A stretch of DNA of 15,763 bases from contig NZ_JZWV01000010.1 of the NCBI RefSeq assembly GCF_000966975.1, positions 1 to 15,763 on the forward strand, in the 5' to 3' direction. Of this stretch, positions 1-6,256 are shown in pieces. Within the stretch, counting starts at the first letter, position 1. Every line of letters starts with the position of its first letter. Source of the stretch: Streptomyces katrae. Lineage in GTDB: Bacteria > Actinomycetota > Actinomycetes > Streptomycetales > Streptomycetaceae. The notes below the pieces were generated by a model. It had not been told where the DNA came from. It was given only the letters and a program-made list of their open reading frames with translations, and did no database searches. Position numbers and translations under genes: made by a program.

Positions 1-965
1 AGGCCGTACGGATCGCCACCGGCGCCCGGATCCCCCCGGACACCACCGCCGTGATCCGCAGCGAGCACGCCCGCGAGTCCGGCAGCCAGCTGTACGCCAC
101 CCGGCCCGTCACGACCGGCCAGGACATCCGCCCGCGCGGCCAGGAGTGCCGCTCCGGCGACGCGCTGCTCCCGGCCGGCTCCCTCGTCACCCCCGCCGTC
201 CTCGGCCTGGCCGCGGCCGCCGGGTACGACGAGCTCGTCACCCGGCCCCGGCCGCGCGTGGAGATCCTCGTCCTCGGCGACGAACTGCTCACCGAGGGCC
301 GCCCGCACGACGGGCTGATCCGCGACGCCCTCAGCCCCATGCTGGGCCCCTGGATCACCCGCATCGGAGCCGAGGTGGTCTCCACCCGGCGGCTCGGCGA
401 CGACCCGGCCGGGGCCGAAGCCCTCTTCCAGGCGGTCAGCGTCTTCCAGGCGGTCAGCGGCTCCACCGCCGACCTGGTCGTCACCACCGGCGGTACCGCC
501 TCCGGCCCCGTCGACCACGTCCACCCCGTGCTGGAGCGGGCCGGCGCCGAGCTCCTCGTGGACGGCGTCGCCGTGCGCCCCGGACACCCGATGCTGCTGG
601 CCCGGCTCGGCGACCGGACGGACGGCCGCCACGTCGTCGGGCTGCCCGGGAACCCGCTCGCCGCCGTGTCCGGCCTGCTGACCCTCGCCGAACCGCTGCT
701 GCGGGCCCTCGCCGGCCGCCGCCAGCGCCCCCGCTACGCCGTGCCGGTACAGGGCGACGTGCCGGGGCACCCGTACGACACCCGGCTGGTGCCGGTCCTG
801 CTGACCGACGAGCACGCCGTACCGCTGCGCTACAACGGCCCGGCGATGCTGCGCGGGGTGGCCGCCGCCGACGCGCTGGCCGTCGTACCGCCGCACGGAG
901 CGCGGAGCGGGCAGGAACTGGAGGTCCTCGACCTGCCGTGGGCGGCCGGGGGATGTTTCACGTGA
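1..965 (+). CDS. moeA: Molybdopterin molybdotransferase MoeA-like protein, 5'-truncated by the window edge
   Basis: MoeA inserts molybdate into adenylylated molybdopterin, the last step of molybdenum cofactor synthesis in the cytoplasm. The frame is already open at base 3 and its first codons read AVRIATGARIPPDTTAVIR, the usual mid-MoeA segment, so the N-terminus lies before the window. Visible motifs are ILVLGDELLTEG (as in the STGDEL motif), TTGGTASGPVDHV (replacing the usual TSGGVSVG-x-x-D; the Asp is kept), VRPGHPML and VVGLPGNPLAAV. A C-terminal domain IV-like segment ends in LDLPW. The TSGG and DTNSPML motifs are altered (TTGG, RDALSPML), so activity as a true MoeA is probable but not certain. 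It contains an in-frame 18-bp tandem duplication (424-459). Its TGA overlaps the likely GTG start of the next gene, implying translational coupling. More than one moeA paralogue is common in Streptomyces. Confidence 0.85.
   Translation, partial: AVRIATGARIPPDTTAVIRSEHARESGSQLYATRPVTTGQDIRPRGQECRSGDALLPAGSLVTPAVLGLAAAAGYDELVTRPRPRVEILVLGDELLTEGRPHDGLIRDALSPMLGPWITRIGAEVVSTRRLGDDPAGAEALFQAVSVFQAVSGSTADLVVTTGGTASGPVDHVHPVLERAGAELLVDGVAVRPGHPMLLARLGDRTDGRHVVGLPGNPLAAVSGLLTLAEPLLRALAGRRQRPRYAVPVQGDVPGHPYDTRLVPVLLTDEHAVPLRYNGPAMLRGVAAADALAVVPPHGARSGQELEVLDLPWAAGGCFT
424..459 (+). repeat. Perfect 2 x 18-bp tandem duplication inside moeA-like gene
   Basis: The 18-mer TCTTCCAGGCGGTCAGCG occurs twice back to back (424-441 and 442-459). 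It is in frame and gives LFQAVSVFQAVSGS in the protein, just before the TTGGTASG motif, on what should be a helix before the molybdopterin-binding loop. Perfect identity at the DNA level suggests recent slippage, or a sequencing or assembly artefact. Confidence 0.9.
948..953 (+). promoter_or_regulatory. Ribosome binding site that favours the GTG start at 962
   Basis: GGGGGA lies 8 nt before GTG 962. That is normal Shine-Dalgarno spacing, whereas the same purine run abuts the alternative ATG at 953 with no spacing. This supports the GTG start that overlaps the upstream TGA as GTGA. Confidence 0.5.
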
Positions 966-968
966 AAC
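955..968. other. parS: parS centromere-like site (ParB binding site)
   Basis: GTTTCACGTGAAAC is a perfect 14-bp palindrome and equals the Streptomyces ParB (parS) consensus. ParB loads at such sites, spreads, and with ParA and SMC organises and segregates the origin region. In Streptomyces most parS copies lie within a few hundred kilobases of oriC. Here it spans the stop codon of the moeA-like gene and the start of the channel gene, so the site also encodes protein in both reading frames. Confidence 0.9.
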
Positions 969-2053
969 TCCACGGCCAGGACGCGATGGCACGCGGCGCC
1001 GACGAGAAGCTCGTCGCGCGCCGCGTCAAACTCCCCAAGCGGGTCGTGGGGAGGCCTCTGCGCCAGGTCACCAAGCGCCTGCTGATGGCGCTGTTCGTCC
1101 TGTGCCTGACGGTCCTGATCGTGTGGCTCGACCGGGAGGGCTACCACGACAACGCCGACGACAAGGTCGGCTTCGTCGACTCCGTCTACTACGCGACCGT
1201 CACCCTGTCGACGACCGGCTACGGCGACATCGTCCCGTACAGCGACAGCGCACGGCTGGTCAACATCCTGCTGATCACCCCGCTGCGCGTGCTGTTCCTG
1301 ATCATCCTGGTCGGCACCACCCTGGAAGTCCTGACCGAACGCACCCGGGAAGAGTGGCGGTTGAACCGCTGGAGGAAGAACTTGCGCGAGCACACGGTCG
1401 TCGTCGGATTCGGCACCAAGGGCCGCTCGGCGCTGCAGACCCTGCTGGCGACGGGCCTCCCGAAGGAACAGGTCGTCATCGTCGATCCCAGCGCCAAGGT
1501 CATCGACATGGCCAACGCGGAGGGGTTCACCGGGGTCGTTGGCGACGCCACCCGCTCGGACGTCCTGCTGCGCGCCGAGCTGCCGAAGGCCCGTCAGGTC
1601 ATCATCGCCACCCAGCGGGACGACACGGCGGTCCTGGTCACCCTGACGGCCCGGCAGCTCAACCGGGGAGCGAAGATCGTCACGGCTGTCCGCGAGGAGG
1701 AGAACGCGCCGCTGCTGAAGCAGTCCGGAGCGGACGCCGTCATCACGAGCGCGAGCGCCGCCGGACGGCTGCTGGGGCTGTCCGTCCTCAGCCCGAGGGC
1801 GGGCGCGGTGATGGAGGACCTGATCCATCAGGGCAGCGGCCTGGACCTGATCGAGCGGCCGGTGAACCGGTCGGAGGTCGGGCGGGGCGTCCGGGAGACC
1901 GAGGACCTGGTGGTCAGCGTGGTGCGCGGGCACCGGCTGCTCCCGTACGACGACCCGCACGCGAGCCCCCTCCAGCTGACGGACCGCCTGATCACCATCG
2001 TCCGCGCCACTCCTCCGACGACCCCTCAGGTCACCCTCGGCCCGGCGGAGTAG
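962..2053 (+). CDS. Two-TM potassium channel with RCK/TrkA-N domain
   Basis: Predicted 363-aa inner-membrane potassium channel subunit, likely tetrameric. Residues about 40-56 form TM1. The pore loop carries ATVTLSTTGYGDIVP with the K+ selectivity filter TGYGD (85-89). Residues about 100-124 form TM2. A cytoplasmic RCK N-terminal (TrkA-N) Rossmann domain begins near 145 (HTVVVGFGTKGRSALQTLL, a GxGxxG-type nucleotide loop, then VVIVDPS and a VVGDATR motif). A TrkA-C-like segment closes the protein. The basic N-terminus (RRVKLPKRVVGRP) should be cytoplasmic. I chose GTG 962: it overlaps the upstream TGA as GTGA and has GGGGGA 8 nt upstream. ATG 953 (MFHVKL) is the alternative, three codons longer. 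The gene probably shares a transcript with the moeA-like gene. Gating ligand unknown; RCK domains commonly bind Ca2+, NAD(H) or nucleotides. Confidence 0.9.
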   Translation: MKLHGQDAMARGADEKLVARRVKLPKRVVGRPLRQVTKRLLMALFVLCLTVLIVWLDREGYHDNADDKVGFVDSVYYATVTLSTTGYGDIVPYSDSARLVNILLITPLRVLFLIILVGTTLEVLTERTREEWRLNRWRKNLREHTVVVGFGTKGRSALQTLLATGLPKEQVVIVDPSAKVIDMANAEGFTGVVGDATRSDVLLRAELPKARQVIIATQRDDTAVLVTLTARQLNRGAKIVTAVREEENAPLLKQSGADAVITSASAAGRLLGLSVLSPRAGAVMEDLIHQGSGLDLIERPVNRSEVGRGVRETEDLVVSVVRGHRLLPYDDPHASPLQLTDRLITIVRATPPTTPQVTLGPAE

Positions 2054-2062
2054 CGGGCGCGG

Positions 2063-2068
2063 TAGATT
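2063..2068 (+). promoter_or_regulatory. Candidate -10 box for a leaderless quinone oxidoreductase transcript
   Basis: TAGATT matches the actinobacterial TANNNT -10 pattern and ends 7 nt before ATG 2076. There is no purine-rich Shine-Dalgarno sequence in the 22-nt gap after the channel gene. This geometry is typical of leaderless mRNAs. No good -35 is visible. Confidence 0.4.
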
Positions 2069-2075
2069 CCGGGCC

Positions 2076-3053
2076 ATGCATGCGATCACCATCGAGCAGC
2101 CGGGCGGCCCCGAGGCCCTCGTCTGGGCCGACGTACCCGATCCGGTGGCCGGCGAGGGCGAGGTGCTCGTCGAGGTCGCGGCGAGCGCCGTGAACCGCGC
2201 CGACGTCCTGCAGCGGCAGGGGTTCTACGATCCGCCGCCGGGGGCTTCGCCCTATCCCGGCCTGGAGTGCTCCGGACGCATCGCCGCGCTGGGGCCCGGC
2301 GTCTCCGGCTGGGCGGTGGGCGACGAGGTGTGCGCCCTGCTGTCGGGCGGCGGGTACGCGCAGAAGGTCGCCGTCCCGGCGGGCCAGCTGCTGCCGGTCC
2401 CGCAGGGCGTGGACCTGGTGGCGGCGGCCGCACTGCCGGAGGTCGTCGCGACCGTGTGGTCCAACGTGTTCATGGTCGCCGGGCTGCGGCCGGGCGAGAC
2501 CCTGCTGGTGCACGGCGGTTCGAGCGGCATCGGCACCATGGCGGTCCAGCTGGGCAAGGCCGTCGGGGCGCGGGTGGCGGTGACGGCGGGCGGTAAGGAG
2601 AAGCTGGCGCGCTGCGCGGAGCTCGGCGCGGACATCCTGATCGACTACCGCGAGCAGGACTTCGTGGAGGAGCTGAAGGCCGCGACCGGCGGGGCCGGGG
2701 CGGACGTGATCCTGGACATCATGGGTGCCAAGTACCTGGGCCGGAACCTGGAGGCGCTGGCCATGAACGGCCGGCTGGCGGTGATCGGCTTCCAGGGCGG
2801 GGTGAAGGCGGAGCTGGACCTGCGGATGCTGCTGGCGAAGCGGGGGGCCATCACGGCGACCTCGCTGCGGGCGCGTCCGCTGGAGGAGAAGGCGGCCATC
2901 ATCGCGGCGGTCCGCGAGCACGTGTGGCCCCTGATCGACGCGGGCCGGGTCCGTCCGGTGGTCCACGCCTCGTACCCCGTCACGGAGGCCGCGGAAGCCC
3001 ACCGCGTCCTGGAGTCCAGCGCCCACGTGGGCAAGCTCCTGCTGACCTTCTGA
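2076..3053 (+). CDS. NAD(P)H quinone oxidoreductase, PIG3/QOR-like medium-chain reductase
   Basis: A 325-aa zinc-independent medium-chain dehydrogenase/reductase. Cytosolic enzymes of this family reduce quinones with NADPH, often one electron at a time. The N-terminal GroES-like domain starts MHAITIEQPGGPEALVW, matching the PIG3 type, and includes VNRADVLQRQGFYDPPPG and YPGLECSG. The Rossmann domain has LLVHGGSSGIGTMAVQLGKAVGARV at about 144-168, and then GADILIDYREQDFVEEL. No structural-zinc cysteine cluster is seen. Length and both ends fit the family. The ATG at 2076 gives the conserved N-terminus; a second ATG 4 nt later is out of frame. It lies 22 nt after the channel gene with no Shine-Dalgarno, so it may have its own leaderless promoter. 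It converges with the tetR gene only 14 nt further on. Confidence 0.9.
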   Translation: MHAITIEQPGGPEALVWADVPDPVAGEGEVLVEVAASAVNRADVLQRQGFYDPPPGASPYPGLECSGRIAALGPGVSGWAVGDEVCALLSGGGYAQKVAVPAGQLLPVPQGVDLVAAAALPEVVATVWSNVFMVAGLRPGETLLVHGGSSGIGTMAVQLGKAVGARVAVTAGGKEKLARCAELGADILIDYREQDFVEELKAATGGAGADVILDIMGAKYLGRNLEALAMNGRLAVIGFQGGVKAELDLRMLLAKRGAITATSLRARPLEEKAAIIAAVREHVWPLIDAGRVRPVVHASYPVTEAAEAHRVLESSAHVGKLLLTF

Positions 3054-3067
3054 CGTTCTGGCGCGGC

Positions 3068-3628
3068 TCAGCGGAGGGCGGCGGCGACCAGCCCCTCCAG
3101 CGCCTCCCGGGGGACGCCGGTGGCCCCGGTCGGCAGGTGTTCGAGCACCAGGCCGTCGACACAGGCCAGCAGGCTGAGGGTGCGGGACTCCGGGTCGGGG
3201 ACGCCGTGCGCGGCCAGGAAGGCACGCACGACGTCCCGCCCGGCGTTCTCGCGCGGCACGAGGATCTCCCGCAGCTCCGGATCCCGGACGCTCTCCAGCA
3301 CGCAGGCGTAGCGGGCGAGCGAGCGCATCCGCCCCTCTCCCGTGAGCCGGGCCGTGGTGAGCGCGACGAGCCCGTCCGTGAGCTCGGCGGGGGTGAGCGG
3401 CAGCGCGGTGTGCTCCCCGGCGGCCTGGAGCTCGGCCTGGTCCCGGTCCACGAGGCGGCGCACCAGCGCGGTCAGCAGGGCGGCACGGGTCCGCAGGTAG
3501 GCGGAGGTGGTCCCCGGGGGCAGCCCGCCGGCCCGGTCGACCGCACGGTGGGTCAGCCCGCGCATGCCGAGCTCGGCCAGCACCTCGATCGCGGCATCGG
3601 CCAGCAGGATCCGTCGTTCTTCACTCAC
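3068..3628 (-). CDS. TetR-family regulator divergent from the FAD monooxygenase
   Basis: A 186-aa TetR-type repressor. The N-terminal helix-turn-helix covers about residues 5-52 (ILLADAAIEVLAELGMRGLTHRAVDRAGGLPPGTTSAYLRTRAALL). The rest is the variable helical ligand-binding and dimer domain, including RMRSLARYACVLESVRDPELREIL and a TetR_C-like end. The GTG start at 3628 puts the recognition region at the usual place and has an AGAGGGG run just upstream. An operator-like palindrome (3636-3651) lies 7 bp ahead of the start and an identical inverted one 42 bp further out, so autorepression and control of the divergent monooxygenase are likely. The inducer is unknown; a monooxygenase substrate or an antibiotic-like aromatic compound would fit. 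The convergent quinone oxidoreductase may also be functionally linked, but it is not under these operators. Confidence 0.88.
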   Translation of the reverse strand: MSEERRILLADAAIEVLAELGMRGLTHRAVDRAGGLPPGTTSAYLRTRAALLTALVRRLVDRDQAELQAAGEHTALPLTPAELTDGLVALTTARLTGEGRMRSLARYACVLESVRDPELREILVPRENAGRDVVRAFLAAHGVPDPESRTLSLLACVDGLVLEHLPTGATGVPREALEGLVAAALR

Positions 3629-3634
3629 CCCCTC

Positions 3635-3652
3635 TTTCTACACCTGTAGAAG
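3635..3652 (-). promoter_or_regulatory. Operator 1 for the divergent tetR/monooxygenase pair
   Basis: Contains the palindrome TTCTACA-CC-TGTAGAA (3636-3651), two perfect 7-bp arms with a 2-bp centre. Read on the minus strand, the 18-mer CTTCTACAGGTGTAGAAA is identical to operator 2. It sits directly before the tetR start and overlaps a possible -35 (TCTACA, 3637-3642) of the monooxygenase promoter. Its size and symmetry are typical of TetR operators. Confidence 0.75.
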
Positions 3653-3659
3653 CCCGGGG

Positions 3660-3665
3660 TACTCT
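3660..3665 (+). promoter_or_regulatory. Candidate -10 of the monooxygenase promoter
   Basis: TACTCT fits TANNNT. A weak -35 candidate, TCTACA at 3637-3642, lies 17 nt upstream inside operator 1, and operator 2 would lie just after the start site. The -10 is flanked by a small inverted repeat, GGGGT (3656-3660) and ACCCC (3668-3672), centred almost midway between the two operators. This is a geometric inference only. Confidence 0.35.
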
Positions 3666-3676
3666 CCACCCCAGGT

Positions 3677-3694
3677 CTTCTACAGGTGTAGAAA
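3677..3694 (+). promoter_or_regulatory. Operator 2 for the divergent tetR/monooxygenase pair
   Basis: CTTCTACAGGTGTAGAAA, the exact inverted copy of operator 1. The palindrome TTCTACA-GG-TGTAGAA covers 3678-3693. The centres of the two operators are 42 bp apart, close to four helical turns, so two TetR dimers would sit on the same face of the DNA. Confidence 0.75.
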
Positions 3695-3710
3695 CGGGAG
3701 GGGCGCGATC

Positions 3711-4838
3711 ATGGGGACGACGGCTCGACGGGCTCTGGTCATCGGCGGCGGCATCGGCGGACTCGCGGCGGCCCTCGGGCTGCACCGCACGGGGTGGGAG
3801 GTCCGGGTCCTGGAGCGCGCCCCCGTGCTCGAGGACGCGGGCGCGGGGATCTCCCTCGCCGCCAACGGGATCCGCGCACTGGACGCACTGGGCGTGGGCA
3901 CGGCGGTCCGGGCGGCCGCCCACCCCCAGTACACGGGCGGAACCCGCACCCCCGACGGCCGTTGGCTGTCCCGCATGGACGGCAGGGCCCTCGAACGGGC
4001 CCTCGGCACACCGATGGCCGGCATCCCCCGCGCGACCCTCCACCGCCTGCTGCGGGAGGCCCTCCCGGCGCACTGCCTGCGGACGGGGTCCGGCACCCTC
4101 GCCACCGACCCCGACGCGGACCTGGTCGTGGCGGCGGACGGCCTCCGCAGCGCCATCCGCACCGGCCTCTTCCCGGACCACCCCGGGCCGGTCTACAGCG
4201 GCTCGACGGTGCTGCGCGCCATCACCGCCGAGCCGGTCCGCACGGACGAGGACTTCGCGCTCACCTGGGGGCCGGGGGCGGAGTTCGGGCACATCGGCTT
4301 CGCGGACGGCCGCGCCGAATGGCACGCGGTGCTGAAGGCCCCGGCGGGGATCCGGCACCCGGACCCGCTGCGGGTCCTGGGGCGCCGCTTCGCGAACTGG
4401 CACCCGCAGGTGGGACGGCTCCTGGCGGCGACCCGGCCCGAGGACGTCCTGCACCACGACGTCCACGAGCTGGTGACCCCGCTGCCGGCGTACGCCGTCG
4501 GGCGGGTCGCCCTGCTGGGGGACGCGGCGCACGCGATGACCCCGAACCTGGGGCAGGGGGCGTGCCAGGCCCTGGAGGACGCGGTGGTCCTCGCGGCGGA
4601 GCTGGCGGGTGGCGGGCCGGTGGCCGCGGCGCTGTCCCGCTACGACGCGGTACGCCGTCCCCGCACCCAGGCGGTGGCCCGGGCCGCGCGCCGGGCGGGC
4701 CGCATGGGCCACGCCCTCACCCACCCCCTCGCGGTGTCCGCCCGCGACACGGCCCTCCGTCTGGCCCCCTCGGGAGCCACCGTCCGAGCCATCCTCCGCC
4801 CGGCGACCTGGACGCCACCGGCCCTCCCGCTGCCGTGA
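3711..4838 (+). CDS. FAD-dependent aromatic monooxygenase (PHBH fold)
   Basis: A 375-aa group A flavoprotein hydroxylase, which typically uses NAD(P)H and O2 to hydroxylate aromatic or polyketide substrates in the cytosol. Three fingerprints are visible: the FAD ADP-binding GGGIGG at 12-17 with ERAP closing the first beta-alpha-beta unit; the DG motif VVAADGLRSAIR at about 139-150; and the GD motif RVALLGDAAHAMTPNLGQG at 265-283. ATG 3711 follows GGGAGGGG with 7 nt spacing, and translation then enters the Rossmann fold within seven residues. The stretch between LREALP and DLVVAADG is shorter than in most relatives: the usual strand and loop before the DG motif look trimmed by roughly 15-25 residues. 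The divergent TetR and paired operators suggest induction by its substrate. Substrate not predictable; kynurenine or salicylate hydroxylase-like and antibiotic-modifying enzymes share this fold. Confidence 0.9.
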   Translation: MGTTARRALVIGGGIGGLAAALGLHRTGWEVRVLERAPVLEDAGAGISLAANGIRALDALGVGTAVRAAAHPQYTGGTRTPDGRWLSRMDGRALERALGTPMAGIPRATLHRLLREALPAHCLRTGSGTLATDPDADLVVAADGLRSAIRTGLFPDHPGPVYSGSTVLRAITAEPVRTDEDFALTWGPGAEFGHIGFADGRAEWHAVLKAPAGIRHPDPLRVLGRRFANWHPQVGRLLAATRPEDVLHHDVHELVTPLPAYAVGRVALLGDAAHAMTPNLGQGACQALEDAVVLAAELAGGGPVAAALSRYDAVRRPRTQAVARAARRAGRMGHALTHPLAVSARDTALRLAPSGATVRAILRPATWTPPALPLP

Positions 4839-4903
4839 CACGGGTTGCCGCGCACGCTCCGCGCCCGGCGCGCTCGAACGCCGGCGGGTGGGTGAAGGGC
4901 GGG

Positions 4904-4923
4904 GCGGGGAGCAGCCTCCCCGC
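4904..4923. terminator. Bidirectional terminator hairpin between monooxygenase and bkdC
   Basis: GCGGGGAG - CAGC - CTCCCCGC is a perfect 8-bp GC stem with a 4-nt loop between two converging genes. There is no U-tract, as is common in Streptomyces. Further G and C runs outside the stem could lengthen it with a bulge. The adjacent CTCGAACGCCGGCGGG (around 4873-4888) resembles a fragment of the common Streptomyces intergenic repeat also seen at the window end. Confidence 0.65.
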
Positions 4924-4939
4924 AGCGCCCCCCGACCCC

Positions 4940-6256
4940 CTACAGGGACCTCAGCAGCACCGCCGGGTTCTCGACGCAGTCGGCCACGTACCGGAGGAAC
5001 CCCCCTGCGGCCCCTCCGTCACACACCCGGTGGTCGAAGGTCAGCGACAGCTGAACGACCTGACGGACGGCCAGCTCCCCCCGGTACACCCACGGCTTCG
5101 GGATGATCCGCCCCACCCCCAGCATGGCCGCCTCGGGGTGGTTGATGATCGGCGTGGAGCCGTCCACTCCGAACACCCCGTAGTTGTTCAGGGTGAACGT
5201 GCCCCCCGTGAGGTCGGACGGGGCCAGTTTCCCGGCCCGGGCCAGCTCCGTCAGCCGGGCGAACTCCGCCGAGAGGGACTCCGGGCTGCGCGTATGGGCG
5301 TCGCGGACGACCGGGACCATCAGCCCGCGCTCGGTCTGCGCGGCGAAGCCCAGGTGCACGCCCGGGAGCCGGACGATCTCGTTCGCCGCGAGGTCCACCG
5401 TGGAGTTGAGCTCCGGGTAGCGCGCCAGCGCGGCGGTGCAGATCCGGGCCAGCAGGGCGAGCACCGAGATCTTCGGGCCGTCCACCGCGTTCATCGCGGC
5501 CCGCGCCGCCATCAGCTCGGTGGCGTCCGCGTCGACCCAGCAGGTGGCCTCGGGGATCTCGCGCCGGCTGCGCGAGAGCTTCTCCGCCACGGCACCGCGC
5601 AGGCCCTTGAGGGGGATGCGCTCGCCCTGCGCGGCCACTGCCACGGGGGCGGCCACGGGAACGGCCACGGGCTCGGGGGCCCGGAGCGCGGCTTCCACGT
5701 CGGCCCGCAGGATCAGGCCCTCGGGCCCGGATCCGCGCAGCGCCCGCAGGTCGACCCCGTTGTCCCGGGCCAGCTTGCGCACCAGCGGCGAGATGACGGG
5801 CACCGGCCCGGCCGGAGCCGCCGGAGCCACAGGAGCCGCCGGCACCGGGGCCGCCGCCGGGGCCGGGGCCGCGACGGGCGCCGACACCGCGGCGGTGACG
5901 GGTCGCACCCGCCGCCGACGCGTCGGGCGCGAGTGGTCCGAGCCGTACCCGATCAGCGGCCGGGGCGCGTTGGCGGCACCTTCCGCCTCCGCCCCGTCCG
6001 GCGCCGACTCCGCACCCACCGCCACGGTGATCAGCGGGGCGCCGACCGGCAGCTCCTCGCCCTCCTCGCCGAACCGGGCGGTGACCACACCGCCGTACGG
6101 GCAGGGCACCTCGACCATCGCCTTGGCCGTCTCGACCTCGACGACCGGCTGGTCGATGGTGACGACGTCGCCCACCGCCACCAGCCACCGCACGATCTCG
6201 GCCTCGGTCAGCCCCTCGCCGAGGTCCGGCAGCTTGAATTCCATGACCTGCGGCAT
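4940..6256 (-). CDS. bkdC: Branched-chain 2-oxoacid dehydrogenase E2 (dihydrolipoamide acyltransferase)
   Basis: A 438-aa E2 core subunit. It takes the acyl group from E1 on its lipoyl arm and passes it to CoA, giving isobutyryl-, isovaleryl- or 2-methylbutyryl-CoA. The lipoyl domain covers about residues 5-80 with the lipoylated lysine in VETAKAMVE (K45). An Arg-rich patch (113-117) and a flexible Ala/Pro linker (124-153) follow. The peripheral-subunit-binding domain is at about 154-192 (ISPLVRKLARDNGVDL...GSGPEGLILRADVEAA). The catalytic acyltransferase domain runs to the end and carries FDHRVCDGG with His409 and Asp413. There is only one lipoyl domain. The start at 6256 overlaps the bkdB stop by one base (TGATG), so translation is coupled. 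It is last in the operon. A pyruvate dehydrogenase E2 is less likely given the E1 subunit split and Bkd-like order. No E3 gene is present here. Confidence 0.92.
   Translation of the reverse strand: MPQVMEFKLPDLGEGLTEAEIVRWLVAVGDVVTIDQPVVEVETAKAMVEVPCPYGGVVTARFGEEGEELPVGAPLITVAVGAESAPDGAEAEGAANAPRPLIGYGSDHSRPTRRRRVRPVTAAVSAPVAAPAPAAAPVPAAPVAPAAPAGPVPVISPLVRKLARDNGVDLRALRGSGPEGLILRADVEAALRAPEPVAVPVAAPVAVAAQGERIPLKGLRGAVAEKLSRSRREIPEATCWVDADATELMAARAAMNAVDGPKISVLALLARICTAALARYPELNSTVDLAANEIVRLPGVHLGFAAQTERGLMVPVVRDAHTRSPESLSAEFARLTELARAGKLAPSDLTGGTFTLNNYGVFGVDGSTPIINHPEAAMLGVGRIIPKPWVYRGELAVRQVVQLSLTFDHRVCDGGAAGGFLRYVADCVENPAVLLRSL

Noticed and set aside
146..961. Long open frame upstream of and in frame with the potassium channel
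   Set aside because: The translation is an Arg/Pro-rich low-complexity string overlapping the conserved moeA-like frame; it is a high-GC shadow, not an N-terminal extension.
3054..3067. A terminator between the converging quinone oxidoreductase and tetR genes
   Set aside because: The gap is only 14 nt and holds no inverted repeat; transcripts probably run into each other or terminate inside the genes.
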